Shown here: in pieces, positions 36,942 through 46,427 of the stretch
How the letters are laid out: every line of letters starts with the position of its first letter
Numbering within the stretch: the first letter of the stretch is position 1
Assembly (NCBI RefSeq): GCF_003971195.1
Contig: NZ_CP034593.1
Coordinates: 2,604,001-2,668,000, forward strand
Reading direction: 5' to 3'
From: Flaviflexus ciconiae
GTDB taxonomy: Bacteria; Actinomycetota; Actinomycetes; Actinomycetales; Actinomycetaceae
DNA: 64,000 nucleotides
The notes under the pieces: generated by a model
The model's input: the letters and a program-made list of their open reading frames with translations, nothing else
What the model was told of the DNA's origin: nothing
Databases searched by the model: none
Position numbers and translations under genes: made by a program

Positions 36942-37630
36942 ACACCCCATTTACACTCGCTGTATGCGCTGAAATGCAGTTCACCGAACTGCCCATCATC
37001 GAGCGCATCAAGAAGATCGGGAGCTACGGGGTAGCGGTCGAACTTTGGAACTGGACCGACCTTGATCTCCAGGCTCTTGCTGATACGGGAGTTCCGGTTG
37101 AGTCAATGACCGGGTACATCTCCGGTAATCTCACCGAGGATGATGGCATTGAAGCCTTCCTCAGCTCCGCTACGGAATCCGCTAAAGCGTCAAAGATTCT
37201 TGGTAGCCCCAGGCTAAACTTCCATGGCACCGGCCTCGGTGAGGGAGGTATTCCGGTCGATCCAGTTGAAACGGTTACGGGAAAGATGTGGGCGAAGGCC
37301 GCGCTTACCCTGGACCGGCTTGCGGGGATCGCCGAGGAACATGACGTGATCTTTGAGATGGAGAACTTGAACCTGGCTGTGGACCACCCGGGCACCCCCT
37401 TCTCTCATCCGTCTGACATTCTGAGCCTGCTTGAGGCTGTTGGTTCCGAGCGAATTAAGATCAATCTCGATCTTTACCACGCACAGATCGGCGATGGCAG
37501 CTTGATCGATACGTGCCAGCAGGCACTCCCTCATATTGGTGAAGTGCAGGTGGCGGACGTTCCAGGGCGCTGTGAGCCCGGCACCGGTGAGATCAACTAC
37601 CGCTATCGACCTTCTTGCGGGCTTCAGTGA
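36938..37630 (+). pseudogene. Hydroxypyruvate-isomerase-like TIM barrel, 3' end replaced
   Basis: GTG 36938 overlaps the previous stop. The frame follows the hydroxypyruvate isomerase/IolI-like family up to VQVADVPGRCEPGTGEINYR (about residue 221), with FEMENLN and INLDLYHAQ metal-site segments present. At about 37602 the family match ends: the next nine codons come from a resolvase gene on the other strand. About 35-40 residues, including the final metal-site Glu helix, are lost. The product is probably inactive. Its partner dehydrogenase remains intact. Confidence 0.85.
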
Positions 37631-37775
37631 TCTGCTCCGCAGTCAACCTCACGCCCTTGTCGTACTTGCCAGCGGCTTTCGCCAGTGCGATGCCTTCCAT
37701 CTGGCGCTCCCGGATCACCGACCGCTCCAACTGCGCCACGGCTCCCAGGATCGTCAGCTTGTTCGGCGTCCGTCG
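37596..37775 (-). pseudogene. Serine resolvase/invertase fragment at a rearrangement junction
   Basis: On the minus strand one frame reads NKLTILGAVAQLERSVIRER, then QMEGIALAKAAGKYDKG and LTAEQITEARKKVD. This is the region after the catalytic domain and the start of the DNA-binding tail of Tn3/Hin-type serine recombinases. Both ends are missing: the 5' part is replaced by the alpha-glucosidase gene and the 3' part by the isomerase gene. It marks a site of past site-specific or illegitimate recombination. Confidence 0.85.
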
Positions 37776-39204
37776 ATTGAACGTCGGGCGCGAGCTTTGC
37801 CCACTCTGATGGTTGAGGTAGCCATGTCTCAGCGGTAGGGGAGAATCCGAAGCCCGGCTTATCCGCTTCCCACGGAAGGGGGACCCGGCAGCCATCACGA
37901 CCAGCCTCTTCCTTATTTGTCCGGAGGAAAGCCGGATCCTCACGCAACTCGTCCGGCACGGCCATGTGTTCTGGTAGAGACAACTCTTCGCCTTGGTAGA
38001 TGTAGCACGACCCCGGCAGGGCGGACTGCAAAAGGTGAGCGGCGAGAGCCCGGCGCCTGCCGAGTTCGACCTCCGGCTGCTCCTCGAATGGCCGAATGCC
38101 GTTGGGACCCTTGCCGGTCTTGGAAAGGCCAAGGCGAGAGGTGGCTCGAACGACGTCGTGGTTTGAAAGAACCCACGTGGTTGGTGCGCCCACAGAATCC
38201 ATAGCTGCAAGCGACTCCGCAATGACCTTTCGGTAGCTATCGGGTGCGAACTCAGCGGTAAGGAATTCGAAGTTAAAGCTCTGGCTCATCTCGTCGGGGC
38301 GGACGTATTTGGCGAGATCGTTAATGTCGTCAACCCAGGCTTCGGCAACGAGCATCCGCTCGGGTCCATACTCGTCCAGAACCTCGCGCCACTCGCGGTA
38401 AATATCGTGGACTCCGGGCCTATTCCACATCGGTGGGGGAGTGACGTCGTCGGGGACGTCGCTTCCACCGGAGACCATATCCCAGTGGAAATCCCAATCG
38501 GGAAGCCCGGCGTCCTTGACGAGTCCGTGAGCGACGTCGACCCGGAAGCCATCCGCACCACGATCGAGCCAGAAGCGCAGAATGTCCCGCACCTCCTCGT
38601 GGACCTTCGGGTTATTCCAGTTCAGATCGGGCTGTGAGGTGTCGAAGAGGTGGAGATACCACTGCTTGTCATTTTCCCAAGCGGACCCTACGGCGTCGGG
38701 GCGGTCGCACACCCGAGTCCACGCGATCCCGCCGAACACCGAAATCCAGTTGTTTGGCGGTTCGGATCCGTCCACGCCTTTGCCGTCCCGGAAAATGTAG
38801 AGATCGCGTTCGGGTGCGTCCGGCCCACCTTCGAGTGCGGCCTTGAACCATTCGTGGTCGTGCGAGGTGTGGTTGGGGACGAGATCGATGATGACCTTAA
38901 GTCCGAGATCGTGCGCGCGGTCGAACAGGGCGATGGCGTCGTCGTTCGTTCCGAACATGGGGTCAACGCGACGGTAGTCGGCCACGTCGTACCCGGCGTC
39001 GTGCTGCGGCGACAGGTAGAACGGTGAAAGCCAGACCGCATCGACTCCGAGGTCGCGCACGTGATCGAGCCGCGAGGTAATCCCGCGAAGGTCGCCGATT
39101 TTGCCGGAGCTCGAGGCGAATGAGCGCGGATAAATCTGATAGATCACCGCATCCTTCCACCAAACTGAGGGTTCGCTTCCTGCGTGTAACAACACGGGGG
39201 ACAC
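37624..39204 (-). pseudogene. GH13 alpha-glucosidase, C-terminus truncated
   Basis: Start GTG 39204 (VSPVLLHAGSEPSVWWKDA), with GAAAGGAAA upstream. The GH13 core is complete: DLVPNHTS (108-114), GFRVDVAHG with nucleophile Asp223, VAEAWV with acid/base Glu288, and LSNHDVVR near 342. It would hydrolyse maltose, isomaltose or similar in the cytoplasm. After PQPSEWAKLAPDVQ (about residue 475) the true C-terminal beta-domain is missing: the frame runs into resolvase sequence until 37624. Full family members are about 560 residues. Activity is doubtful. It sits downstream of LacI in the mal cluster. Confidence 0.88.
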
Positions 39205-39245
39205 GGGTTTCCTTTCGAGGGTTGAAGTGCGGATTGGGTCTGTGA

Positions 39246-40256
39246 CTACCTGCGCGGCGGGCAGGTAGATTCTCGCACGATGAGTTCGGACTCGAAACGC
39301 ATCGCGCCAATACTTGTAGGGGAGCCCTTGATCATGGACAACAGGGTGGATACAGCCGCTTCGCACATGGCCTTCACCGGCTGCTTGAGCGTGGTCAACG
39401 GTGGGTTGGTGAAGCCGATAAGCGGTGAGTCGTCGAATCCGATCACCGACAGATCTGCGGGCACGGACATCCCCGCGGAGCGAGCGTAACGGATGGCGCC
39501 GAGTGCCATGATGTCGGAGGCACACACGATTGCGGTGCAACCTTGAGCCACGAGCTGAGCAGCAGCTGCGTGTCCGCCCTCAACCGTGTACAGCGTGTGC
39601 GCGGAGCGAGGTGGCTCGGATTGCACGACTTGCTCCATCACGCGTCGGAAAGCTTCCGTCTTTGCCTGCGCGGGCCAAAAACGAAGGGGGCCGGTCGCAA
39701 GTCCAATACGACGATGACCATGACCCACAAGGTAGCGTACGGCCTGACGAACGGCGGATTCGTCGTCGGTAGAAAAATCGGGGACCGAAAGCTCCGGATG
39801 CGCACCGTTCATAGTGATGTAGGGGACACCAAGCGCGGTGATGCGATGGTATCGCTCGATGTTTGCGGTGGAGTCCGCGTGCAGGCCCGATACGAACATG
39901 AGGCCGGACACCCGGCGTTCGAGCATGATGTCCACGAAAGTATCCTCCGTGGCACCACCCGCTACCTGCGTGCCAAAGAGTGGCGTGTAGCCTTGCATCG
40001 TCATGGCATTTTCGATGTGCTGCGCGAAGAGCGGGAAGATGGGGTTGATCAGTTCGGGGACGATTAACCCGATGAGCCCACCGCTGTGCTCGCGGAGCTT
40101 TTCGGGCCGCTCGTACCCGAGCAGGTCGAGTGCGGCTAAGACGGCTTGGCGCGTTTCAGGGGCAACGGAATTCTTTCCGTTGAGTACACGCGAGACGGTG
40201 GCTGTCGAGACGCCGGCCTGAGACGCTAGATCCGCGAGCCGTATTCGCTTAGCCAT
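39246..40256 (-). CDS. LacI-family regulator (MalR-like)
   Basis: 336 residues. The helix-turn-helix IRLADLASQAGVSTATVSRVLNGKNSVAPETRQAVL and hinge YERPEKLREHSGG are canonical, and the sensor domain (GLIGLIVPELINPIFP, CASDIMALGAIRYARSAG, VIGFDDSPLIGFTNPPLTT) is intact. It is between the alpha-glucosidase and the divergent malEFG genes, so it is probably the maltodextrin repressor. ATG 40256 has GGAGCT upstream. Confidence 0.92.
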   Translation of the reverse strand: MAKRIRLADLASQAGVSTATVSRVLNGKNSVAPETRQAVLAALDLLGYERPEKLREHSGGLIGLIVPELINPIFPLFAQHIENAMTMQGYTPLFGTQVAGGATEDTFVDIMLERRVSGLMFVSGLHADSTANIERYHRITALGVPYITMNGAHPELSVPDFSTDDESAVRQAVRYLVGHGHRRIGLATGPLRFWPAQAKTEAFRRVMEQVVQSEPPRSAHTLYTVEGGHAAAAQLVAQGCTAIVCASDIMALGAIRYARSAGMSVPADLSVIGFDDSPLIGFTNPPLTTLKQPVKAMCEAAVSTLLSMIKGSPTSIGAMRFESELIVRESTCPPRR

Positions 40257-40510
40257 GGAGCTCCTTTGCTTACCCTTGTCTCGATACGTGCTGACACTAA
40301 GACATCAAGCTTACTGTGGCGGCATTGCCGTGAGTGAATTCTTATTTGTCAGATTTTCTGGGACACTTCACGCATTCTTTCCTCACAGGATACAACGTCC
40401 ATGCAAAATTTTTTGTTGGTTTTTAGATTGATCTTGTTCTGTTTAGCGCGCGTTTTTCACGGTTTGGCACGGTTATGAATCACAAATCGGACACGATTTA
40501 CGCGATTCTG

Positions 40511-40547
40511 TGAAAACGCTTGCAAGAATCGGTGAACACCCTATAAT
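40511..40547 (+). promoter_or_regulatory. malE promoter with overlapping operator-like sequence
   Basis: -35 TTGCAA (40520-40525), 16-nt spacer, -10 TATAAT (40542-40547). AAAACGCTTGCAAG overlaps the -35 and resembles maltose-type LacI operators (TTGCAA...CGNTTG...). Confidence 0.75.
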
Positions 40548-40643
40548 CGTGATTACGGCAATCGACCAAGAGCAGTGTCGCTCCATTTTGTGCGAACTCT
40601 CGCGTTAACTTGCCATCTATCACCTGCTCATGAGGAGAAAAAC

Positions 40644-41930
40644 ATGCGTCGAGGCATTGCGCTCGTAGCCGCTTCCGGCTTGGCCTTTGGTCTTGCAGCT
40701 TGCGGTTCGGATGACGACACGACCGAAGAAACAACCGGTACGGAGACCACCGATACCGAAACCACCGACGACGGCGGTACCGAAACCACCGACGACGGCG
40801 AAGCGCCTGCTGGCGGCGGCTCCATCACGGTGTGGGTTGACGACAACCGTCTCCCCGCTTTCGAAACAGCTGCAGAAATGTACAAGGACGCGACCGGCAA
40901 CGATGTCGAGCTCGTCGTCAAGGAAAACGATCAGATGCGTTCTGAGTTCATGACCCAGGTGCCAACGGGCGAGGGTCCGGACGTCACCTTCGGTGCTCAC
41001 GACTGGCTCGGCGAGTTCGTGACCAACGGCGTTGTTGCTCCGGTTGAGCTTGGAGACAAGGCAGGCGAGTTCAACGAGCTCGCTGTTACCGCCTTTACCT
41101 ACGAAGGCACCAACTACGGCGTCCCATACGCCGTTGAGAACCTCGCAATCTTCCGCAACGCGGATCTCGTAGACTCCACCCCGGAGACCTTCGACGAAAT
41201 GATTGCCATGGGCGAAGAAGCTGGTACGGAGTACCCGTTCCTCGTCCAGATTGGTGACGGCGGCGACCCGTACACCATGTACCCGTTCGAGTCCTCCTTC
41301 CACGGTCCTGTCTTTGAGACCGATGGGGATGGCAACTACACCGATGTTCTCAACATGGGCGGCGAAGAGGGCAACGCGTTCGCTCAGTGGCTGGCCGACA
41401 ACGGCCAGAACGGCACCGGCGTTCTCGATACCGCTATCACCTACGACGTCGCAGTGGACGCTTTCAAGAACGGTCAGTCCCCGTACATCCTCGGTGGCCC
41501 GTGGATGATCGCTGACTTCGAAGGCATGAACATCGCAGTGGACCCAATCCCGTCCACCGGCGACAACCCCGCAGCTCCGTTCCTCGGTGTTCAGGGCGGC
41601 TTCATCTCCGCAACCTCGGAGAACAAGCTCCTCGCCACCGACTTCCTCGTGAACTACGTTGGTTCCGAAGAGGTTCAGACCGAGCTCTACGGCATTGGCC
41701 AGCGCCTCCCGGCACTGACCGTATCCGCCGACGCTGCTGCTGAAGATCCGCTCATGGCTGGCTTCCGCGCTGCTGGTGAGGAGGCACTCCCGATGCCGGC
41801 ACTGCCTGAGATGGGCGCTGTGTGGGGCTTCTGGGGTAACACCGAAGCACAGATTATTTCTGGTCAGGGCGAACCGGTTGCTACCTGGGAGAAGATGATT
41901 TCGGATATCGAAACCGAAATGGCCAAGTAA
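40644..41930 (+). CDS. malE: Maltodextrin-type ABC substrate-binding lipoprotein
   Basis: 428 residues from ATG 40644 (MRRGIALVAAS), with GAGGAG upstream. The lipobox ends LAAC with Cys20. A long Thr/Glu/Asp-rich linker (TTEETTGTETTDTETTDDGG) precedes the binding domain, which has the MalE-like pattern (ITVWVDDNRLPAFETAAEMYK; GPDVTFGAHDWLGEFV; WEKMISDIETEM). It is followed by malF and malG after a hairpin, so it supplies the importer's external component. Confidence 0.92.
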   Translation: MRRGIALVAASGLAFGLAACGSDDDTTEETTGTETTDTETTDDGGTETTDDGEAPAGGGSITVWVDDNRLPAFETAAEMYKDATGNDVELVVKENDQMRSEFMTQVPTGEGPDVTFGAHDWLGEFVTNGVVAPVELGDKAGEFNELAVTAFTYEGTNYGVPYAVENLAIFRNADLVDSTPETFDEMIAMGEEAGTEYPFLVQIGDGGDPYTMYPFESSFHGPVFETDGDGNYTDVLNMGGEEGNAFAQWLADNGQNGTGVLDTAITYDVAVDAFKNGQSPYILGGPWMIADFEGMNIAVDPIPSTGDNPAAPFLGVQGGFISATSENKLLATDFLVNYVGSEEVQTELYGIGQRLPALTVSADAAAEDPLMAGFRAAGEEALPMPALPEMGAVWGFWGNTEAQIISGQGEPVATWEKMISDIETEMAK

Positions 41931-41956
41931 GCACGATGGGTAACTAATCCATTGAA

Positions 41957-42000
41957 GGCGTGCCAGTCATAATGTGCCAAGAGGCCATGGCTGGCACGCC
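41957..42000 (+). terminator. Hairpin between malE and malF
   Basis: GGCGTGCCAG and CTGGCACGCC pair perfectly over 10 bp around 24 nt. It probably reduces read-through so that malE is made in excess of the permeases. Confidence 0.7.
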
Positions 42001-42023
42001 TCATCGTATCGGGGAGAACTGCA

Positions 42024-43640
42024 ATGTCGCATATGACGATTCAGTCTGACGCTTCAAAGGAGCGCGCAGACAGAAGAAAAGATCGTCGCAAGCGCGATTC
42101 ACAGGCCACAGCGTGGGGTCCGGGCTTCATTATCAAGCTCATCCTCATGGGTGCTGTCAATGCGCTCGGGATCTACATAATTTTCACCGCGTTCGGGGTT
42201 GGCTCGCTGACCCTCGGCATTGGAATGATTCTCCTGCTGATCGCGGTTAACTGGATCTACTTCTCACGGCGAACCCTCGCCTTGAAGTATCTGGCTCCGG
42301 GTCTGGTATTCCTACTCATCTTCCAGGCCTTCACAATTGTTTACACGGGCTACATCGCCTTTACTAACTACGGCCATCAGCACACTCTCGACAAGAGCGG
42401 CGCGATTAACTCGCTGCTTTTGCAGAATAACTCTAAGCGTGTTGAAGGCTCGCCGCAGTACCCCCTCGTGGTGGTCGAGCGTGATGGAAACATCGGATTC
42501 GCCATTATCGACCAGGAGGGCGCGCTCAAGGTTGGCGCCGACGAGGAGCCTTTCGCCGAGGTCGACGGCACCATCACTGACAACAGCATTACCGAGGTTG
42601 ACGGCTGGGACATCTTGTCGTCGTCCGAAATGGGCCAGCGCCAGAGCGAGATCTTCGATCTTCGTGTTTTGCTTTCCGACGACGCCGAAGAGGGCGCGAT
42701 TGGAACCCAGTCCGGAACGGTTGGTTATCAGTTTGTTTCGACGCTGTCTTACGACGACGCCTCAGACACCATGACCAACACCGAGACCGGCGAAGTTTAC
42801 GCGGCGAACGACGAGACCGGCTTCTTTGAAAACGAAGATGGGGATCGTCTAGGTGTTGGATGGCGCGTGAATGTCGGTTTCGACAACTTCCGCGAGGGAT
42901 TCTCTGACGATCGCTACGCGCAGCCGTTCTTGAAGGTTCTCATCTGGAACGTTCTGTTCGCATTATTCTCGGTGCTTACCACGTTCCTTTTGGGCATGTT
43001 CCTCGCGATCGTGATGAACGATGAACGCCTTAAGGGCCGACGTTTCTACCGAACGATCATGCTGTTGCCTTACGCGTTCCCTTCCTTCATGACCGCCTTC
43101 CTGTTTGCGGGCATGATGAACCGGAACTACGGCTTCTTCAACGAGATTATTGGAGCGGCCATCCCGTGGCTGACCGATCCCACGATGGCTAAGGTTTCTG
43201 TTCTCTTGGTGAACCTGTGGATGGGCTTCCCCTACATGTTCCTCATTGTGACGGGCGCTTTGCAGTCGATTCCGGGAGAGCTGACCCAAGCCGCCAAGAT
43301 CGATGGCGCCTCCACGCTTCAAGTGTGGCGCAACGTTACGTTGCCGCAGCTGATGATTTCACTGACGCCGCTCCTCATCTCCTCCTTCGCCTTCAACTTC
43401 AACAACTTCAACTTGATCTACATGTTGAACCAGGGCGGACCTCGAATGAGCGACGCGTCAGTGCCGGTGGGACACACGGACATTTTGATTTCGATGGTCT
43501 ACAAGATTGCGGGCTTGACCGGTGAGGCACTTCCAAACTACGGACTTGCCGCCGCCATGTCGCTCGTTATCTTCCTGATCGTGGGCTCCGTATCGCTCTA
43601 CAGCTTTAGGAAGTCCAACTCGCTGGAAGGATTGAACTAA
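42024..43640 (+). CDS. malF: Maltodextrin ABC permease MalF
   Basis: 538 residues. Membrane segments near 32-52, 55-75 and 90-110 precede a large extracytoplasmic loop (about 120-285, acidic, MalF P2-like), followed by the BPD-transporter domain. The EAA motif is ELTQAAKIDGAS (near 420). The start ATG 42024 follows GGGGAGAA. The stop TAA overlaps the malG start by one base. Confidence 0.93.
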   Translation: MSHMTIQSDASKERADRRKDRRKRDSQATAWGPGFIIKLILMGAVNALGIYIIFTAFGVGSLTLGIGMILLLIAVNWIYFSRRTLALKYLAPGLVFLLIFQAFTIVYTGYIAFTNYGHQHTLDKSGAINSLLLQNNSKRVEGSPQYPLVVVERDGNIGFAIIDQEGALKVGADEEPFAEVDGTITDNSITEVDGWDILSSSEMGQRQSEIFDLRVLLSDDAEEGAIGTQSGTVGYQFVSTLSYDDASDTMTNTETGEVYAANDETGFFENEDGDRLGVGWRVNVGFDNFREGFSDDRYAQPFLKVLIWNVLFALFSVLTTFLLGMFLAIVMNDERLKGRRFYRTIMLLPYAFPSFMTAFLFAGMMNRNYGFFNEIIGAAIPWLTDPTMAKVSVLLVNLWMGFPYMFLIVTGALQSIPGELTQAAKIDGASTLQVWRNVTLPQLMISLTPLLISSFAFNFNNFNLIYMLNQGGPRMSDASVPVGHTDILISMVYKIAGLTGEALPNYGLAAAMSLVIFLIVGSVSLYSFRKSNSLEGLN

Positions 43641-44686
43641 TGTCTACTCCTAACCTTGGTCCAGGAATGGGACCCATCGATCCGGGCGACCAGCGCGACA
43701 TGGATATCTACGAGGACGCTCCCGAGGCGAAGGCTTACGGGGCTACCACGACGACGGCCGACCCGGCGTCGTCGAAGACCCCGCAAACCGCGCGGACCGA
43801 AGCTGGCAAGCTTGCGTTGGCGCAGCAGAACAAGATGCCTGCCGGCAAATGGTTCCGCGAGCTTGGATTCCGCCATATCGTAGGTGTCATTGCGGTGCTG
43901 TACTCGGCGTTCCCGATCATTTACATTCTGTCGGCAGCGCTGAATCCGAACATCAAGACGACTCTGACCGGTGCGAACTCGATGTTTTCCGATGTGTCGG
44001 TGGAGAACTTCACCGAGCTCTCGGACACGATGTTTTGGACATGGCTTGGAAACACTCTGATCATTGGTGTCGCAACTGCGATCGGTACGGTGCTCATGGG
44101 TGCTGCATCCGCATATGCGTTCTCGCGTTACCGTTTCCAGGGACGTAAGATGACGCTGATGTCGCTGATGGTCATCCAGATGTTCCCGCAGCTTCTGACC
44201 TTCGTGGCGATCTTCCTTTTGCTCAATACATTGGGTGATGTCATCCCTGCCTTGGGTATTGATTCGAAGATTGCATTGATCGCGGTCTACTGGGGTGGCG
44301 CACTCGGTGCGAACACCTTCCTCATGTATGGCTTCTTCAACTCAATCCCGATCGAGTTGGATGAGGCGGCAAAGATCGACGGCGCATCGCACACGCAGAT
44401 CTACTGGACGATCATCATGCCGCTGGTCATTCCGATTCTTGCGGTTGTTGGCTTGCTGTCCTTCATCTCGGCGTTCAACGACTTCATCTTGTCTCGTACC
44501 ATCCTGACCTCTCAGGAGAACTGGACGTTGGCAGTCGGCATGAACCTGTGGGTTGGCGGCAACGAGAAGAACTGGGACTGGTTCGCGGCGGGTTCGATCA
44601 TCGCAGCCCTACCGATCCTCCTGCTCTTCCTCTTCCTGCAGAAGTACATCGTCTCCGGCCTCACCGGAGGTGCGGTGAAGGGCTGA
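43640..44686 (+). CDS. malG: Maltodextrin ABC permease MalG
   Basis: 348 residues. A polar cytoplasmic N-terminus of about 70 residues (rich in Thr, Ala, Pro) is unusually long. Six membrane segments follow, with the EAA loop ELDEAAKIDGASHTQ. It ends TGGAVKG, as MalG does. Coupled to malF by TAATG. No MalK ATPase is encoded nearby; a shared ATPase (MsiK-type) elsewhere is expected, as is usual in actinobacteria. Confidence 0.93.
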   Translation: MSTPNLGPGMGPIDPGDQRDMDIYEDAPEAKAYGATTTTADPASSKTPQTARTEAGKLALAQQNKMPAGKWFRELGFRHIVGVIAVLYSAFPIIYILSAALNPNIKTTLTGANSMFSDVSVENFTELSDTMFWTWLGNTLIIGVATAIGTVLMGAASAYAFSRYRFQGRKMTLMSLMVIQMFPQLLTFVAIFLLLNTLGDVIPALGIDSKIALIAVYWGGALGANTFLMYGFFNSIPIELDEAAKIDGASHTQIYWTIIMPLVIPILAVVGLLSFISAFNDFILSRTILTSQENWTLAVGMNLWVGGNEKNWDWFAAGSIIAALPILLLFLFLQKYIVSGLTGGAVKG

Positions 44687-44702
44687 TCGACCGAAATTGA
44701 AA

Positions 44703-44736
44703 GTGAACCGCCAGTCGAGATCGACTGGCGGTTCAC
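44703..44736 (+). terminator. Terminator ending malEFG
   Basis: GTGAACCGCCAGTCGA and TCGACTGGCGGTTCAC form a perfect 16-bp inverted repeat (minimal loop), followed by TTTTG. Confidence 0.9.
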
Positions 44737-44740
44737 TTTT

Positions 44741-44814
44741 GTCCCGGCAAGCTACCGGTGTCCCGTCAAGCTACCGGTGTCCCGTCAAGCTACCGGTGTC
44801 CCGTCAAGCTACCG
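44741..44814. repeat. Tandem 19-bp repeats (about 3.9 units)
   Basis: Unit GTCCCGTCAAGCTACCGGT at 44741, 44760, 44779 and 44798; the first unit has one change (GGCAAG) and the last is cut. It lies between the mal terminator and the end of the glgB remnant. Possibly slippage or a variable-number repeat. Confidence 0.9.
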
Positions 44815-44830
44815 ACTTTGAAAGTTCCGT

Positions 44831-45488
44831 TTACTTCTTCGGTGTCAGGTACACGACGCCGTAGGGAGGAAGCTGCAGAAGTGCGGACTGTGCCCGACCG
44901 TTCCACGGCACTTCCTCGGTATGAACAGAGCCGAGGTTGCCCACTCCAGAGCCACCATATTCAACGGCATCCGTGTTGAGCAGTTCGGTCCATTCACCCT
45001 CCATAGGAAGGCCAACGCGGTAATCGTAGTGAGGGGTACCGGCGAAGTTACACACCGCAACCACAACGTCGTCGTCGATAGCCGACTTACGGATGCACGA
45101 CAGGACGTTGTTGTCACCGTCCGATCCGTCAATCCACTCAAAACCGTGGTTGGTGAAGTCGTCGGACCAGAGGGCGGGGTGCTCTTGGTAGATCTCATTT
45201 AGGCGCGCTACGCAGGCCATGACGCCGTCGTGGCCAGGGTTGTCGGTCAACCACCAGTCAAGACCGCGGCTCTCGCTCCATTCAGCAATCTGAGCGAACT
45301 CCTGGCCCATGAAGAGCAGCTGCTTGCCCGGATGTGACCACTGGTAGGCATAAAGCAGGCGAACGCCAGCAAGCTTTTGCCATGGGTCTCCGGGCATCTT
45401 GGTGTAGAGGGAGCCCTTGCCGTGGACAACCTCGTCGTGCGACAGCGGCAGTATGAACTGCTCGGAGAATGCATAGACTAGGGAGACT
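44831..45488 (-). pseudogene. glgB: Glycogen branching enzyme GlgB, C-terminal fragment
   Basis: On the minus strand the frame reads LTVSLVYAFSEQFILPLSHDEVV, HGKGSLYTKMPGDPWQKLAG, LLFMGQEFAQIAEW and on to YGVVYLTPKK at 44831: the C-terminal catalytic part and the all-beta C domain of GlgB (alpha-1,4-glucan branching enzyme). About 218 residues remain of roughly 730. The upstream side breaks at about 45488, where a coiled-coil protein fragment begins on the opposite strand. So this is a truncated remnant. Confidence 0.88.
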
Positions 45489-46196
45489 GTGAGTTGGGAT
45501 CAGGCCGCAGCCATCGACCAACAGACAGCAGATCTGAGCGCCGAAGCAGACAACGTGTCAGCCACCGCTGAGACCCTGCAAGCAGCAGTAGACACCCACG
45601 TCGTCACCGTCGCCACCACGGCGCACACTAATGCTGTGGCTGCACTGGCAGAGTCCGAGACCGCGGGCGAGGCGTCCATCAAGACGGCCAACGAGACGAC
45701 AGACTTCGCCAGTTCCGCTGAGAACGACGGCAAGATCGAAGCACTCAGGACGGCACTCGACACTGACGTCACGCTTGATACCGTGGCTAAGACCCGCGAC
45801 GACGTAACTGCTCTCGATGAGGCGACGGCTGCTATCAACACAGCCAAGGCCGACGTCGACGAGAAGCGCGCAACGCTGGACAGCGCCGTGACCACGTTCA
45901 ACGAGCGGATCGCCGCTGAGAAGGCAGCAGCAGAGGCTGCAGCGGCAGCAGACGCCGCAGCAGCCCGCCAGAGCCAGGGCTCAACTGGGTCTACCGGATC
46001 GCGCTCCAGCGGATCAACTGGTAACAGCTATGCCGCACCTAAGAGCTCCAGTGGCTCATCCGGTAACGGTTATACCGCCCCCAAGAGCTCCAGTGGGTCA
46101 TCCGGTACTACGAAGTCGAGTGGCTCATCTGGCTCATCTGGCTCTAGCGGCTCCAGTGGATCGTCCGGCTCCGGCACGAACCCGTTACCTTGTTGA
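45489..46196 (+). pseudogene. C-terminal fragment of a coiled-coil, Ser/Gly-rich surface protein
   Basis: 235 codons open from before 45489, with only a weak GTG to start and no signal peptide. Residues about 1-165 are Ala/Thr/Glu-rich heptad-like helix (QQTADLSAEADNVSATAETL and similar), then low-complexity GSTGSTGSRSSGSTG, PKSSSGSSG repeats up to the stop near 46196. This layout is typical of the back part of a secreted or wall-linked protein; the front part is missing at the glgB junction. An IS110 element follows directly. Confidence 0.7.
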
Positions 46197-46427
46197 CAGG
46201 TTCTGATTGGCGAGTGTTGATTGGGACTGTCGGTCAGCCGCCCTGGCATGGTGTCTTGCCCCTGTCTATTGAATGATCCGGGGGGTGTTGCCACCAGGGT
46301 CGGTTGGCAGCATGTGATCGCTTATTAGGGGCTCGGCACCATTGATGGATGCCTGTCGTAACGTGGATGTGAGGCGTGCTGCCTGGGCTCGGCCGACTTA
46401 TGGCACCAATCAGAGGAGATAAACGCC
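46197..46427 (+). ncRNA. IS110 left non-coding end; probable bridge RNA region
   Basis: About 230 bp between the surface-protein stop and the transposase ATG have no open frame but several short complementary segments (for example GTTGCCA...TTGGCAGC and GCCTGGGCTCGGC). IS110-group elements encode a structured bridge RNA in the non-coding end upstream of the recombinase that pairs with target and donor DNA. The exact RNA ends and loops cannot be fixed by eye. Confidence 0.45.

Noticed and set aside
35832..36950. 372-codon minus-strand frame opposite the inositol-dehydrogenase-like gene
   Set aside because: Antisense to a complete Gfo/Idh/MocA gene and reads through its promoter region; no ribosome site.
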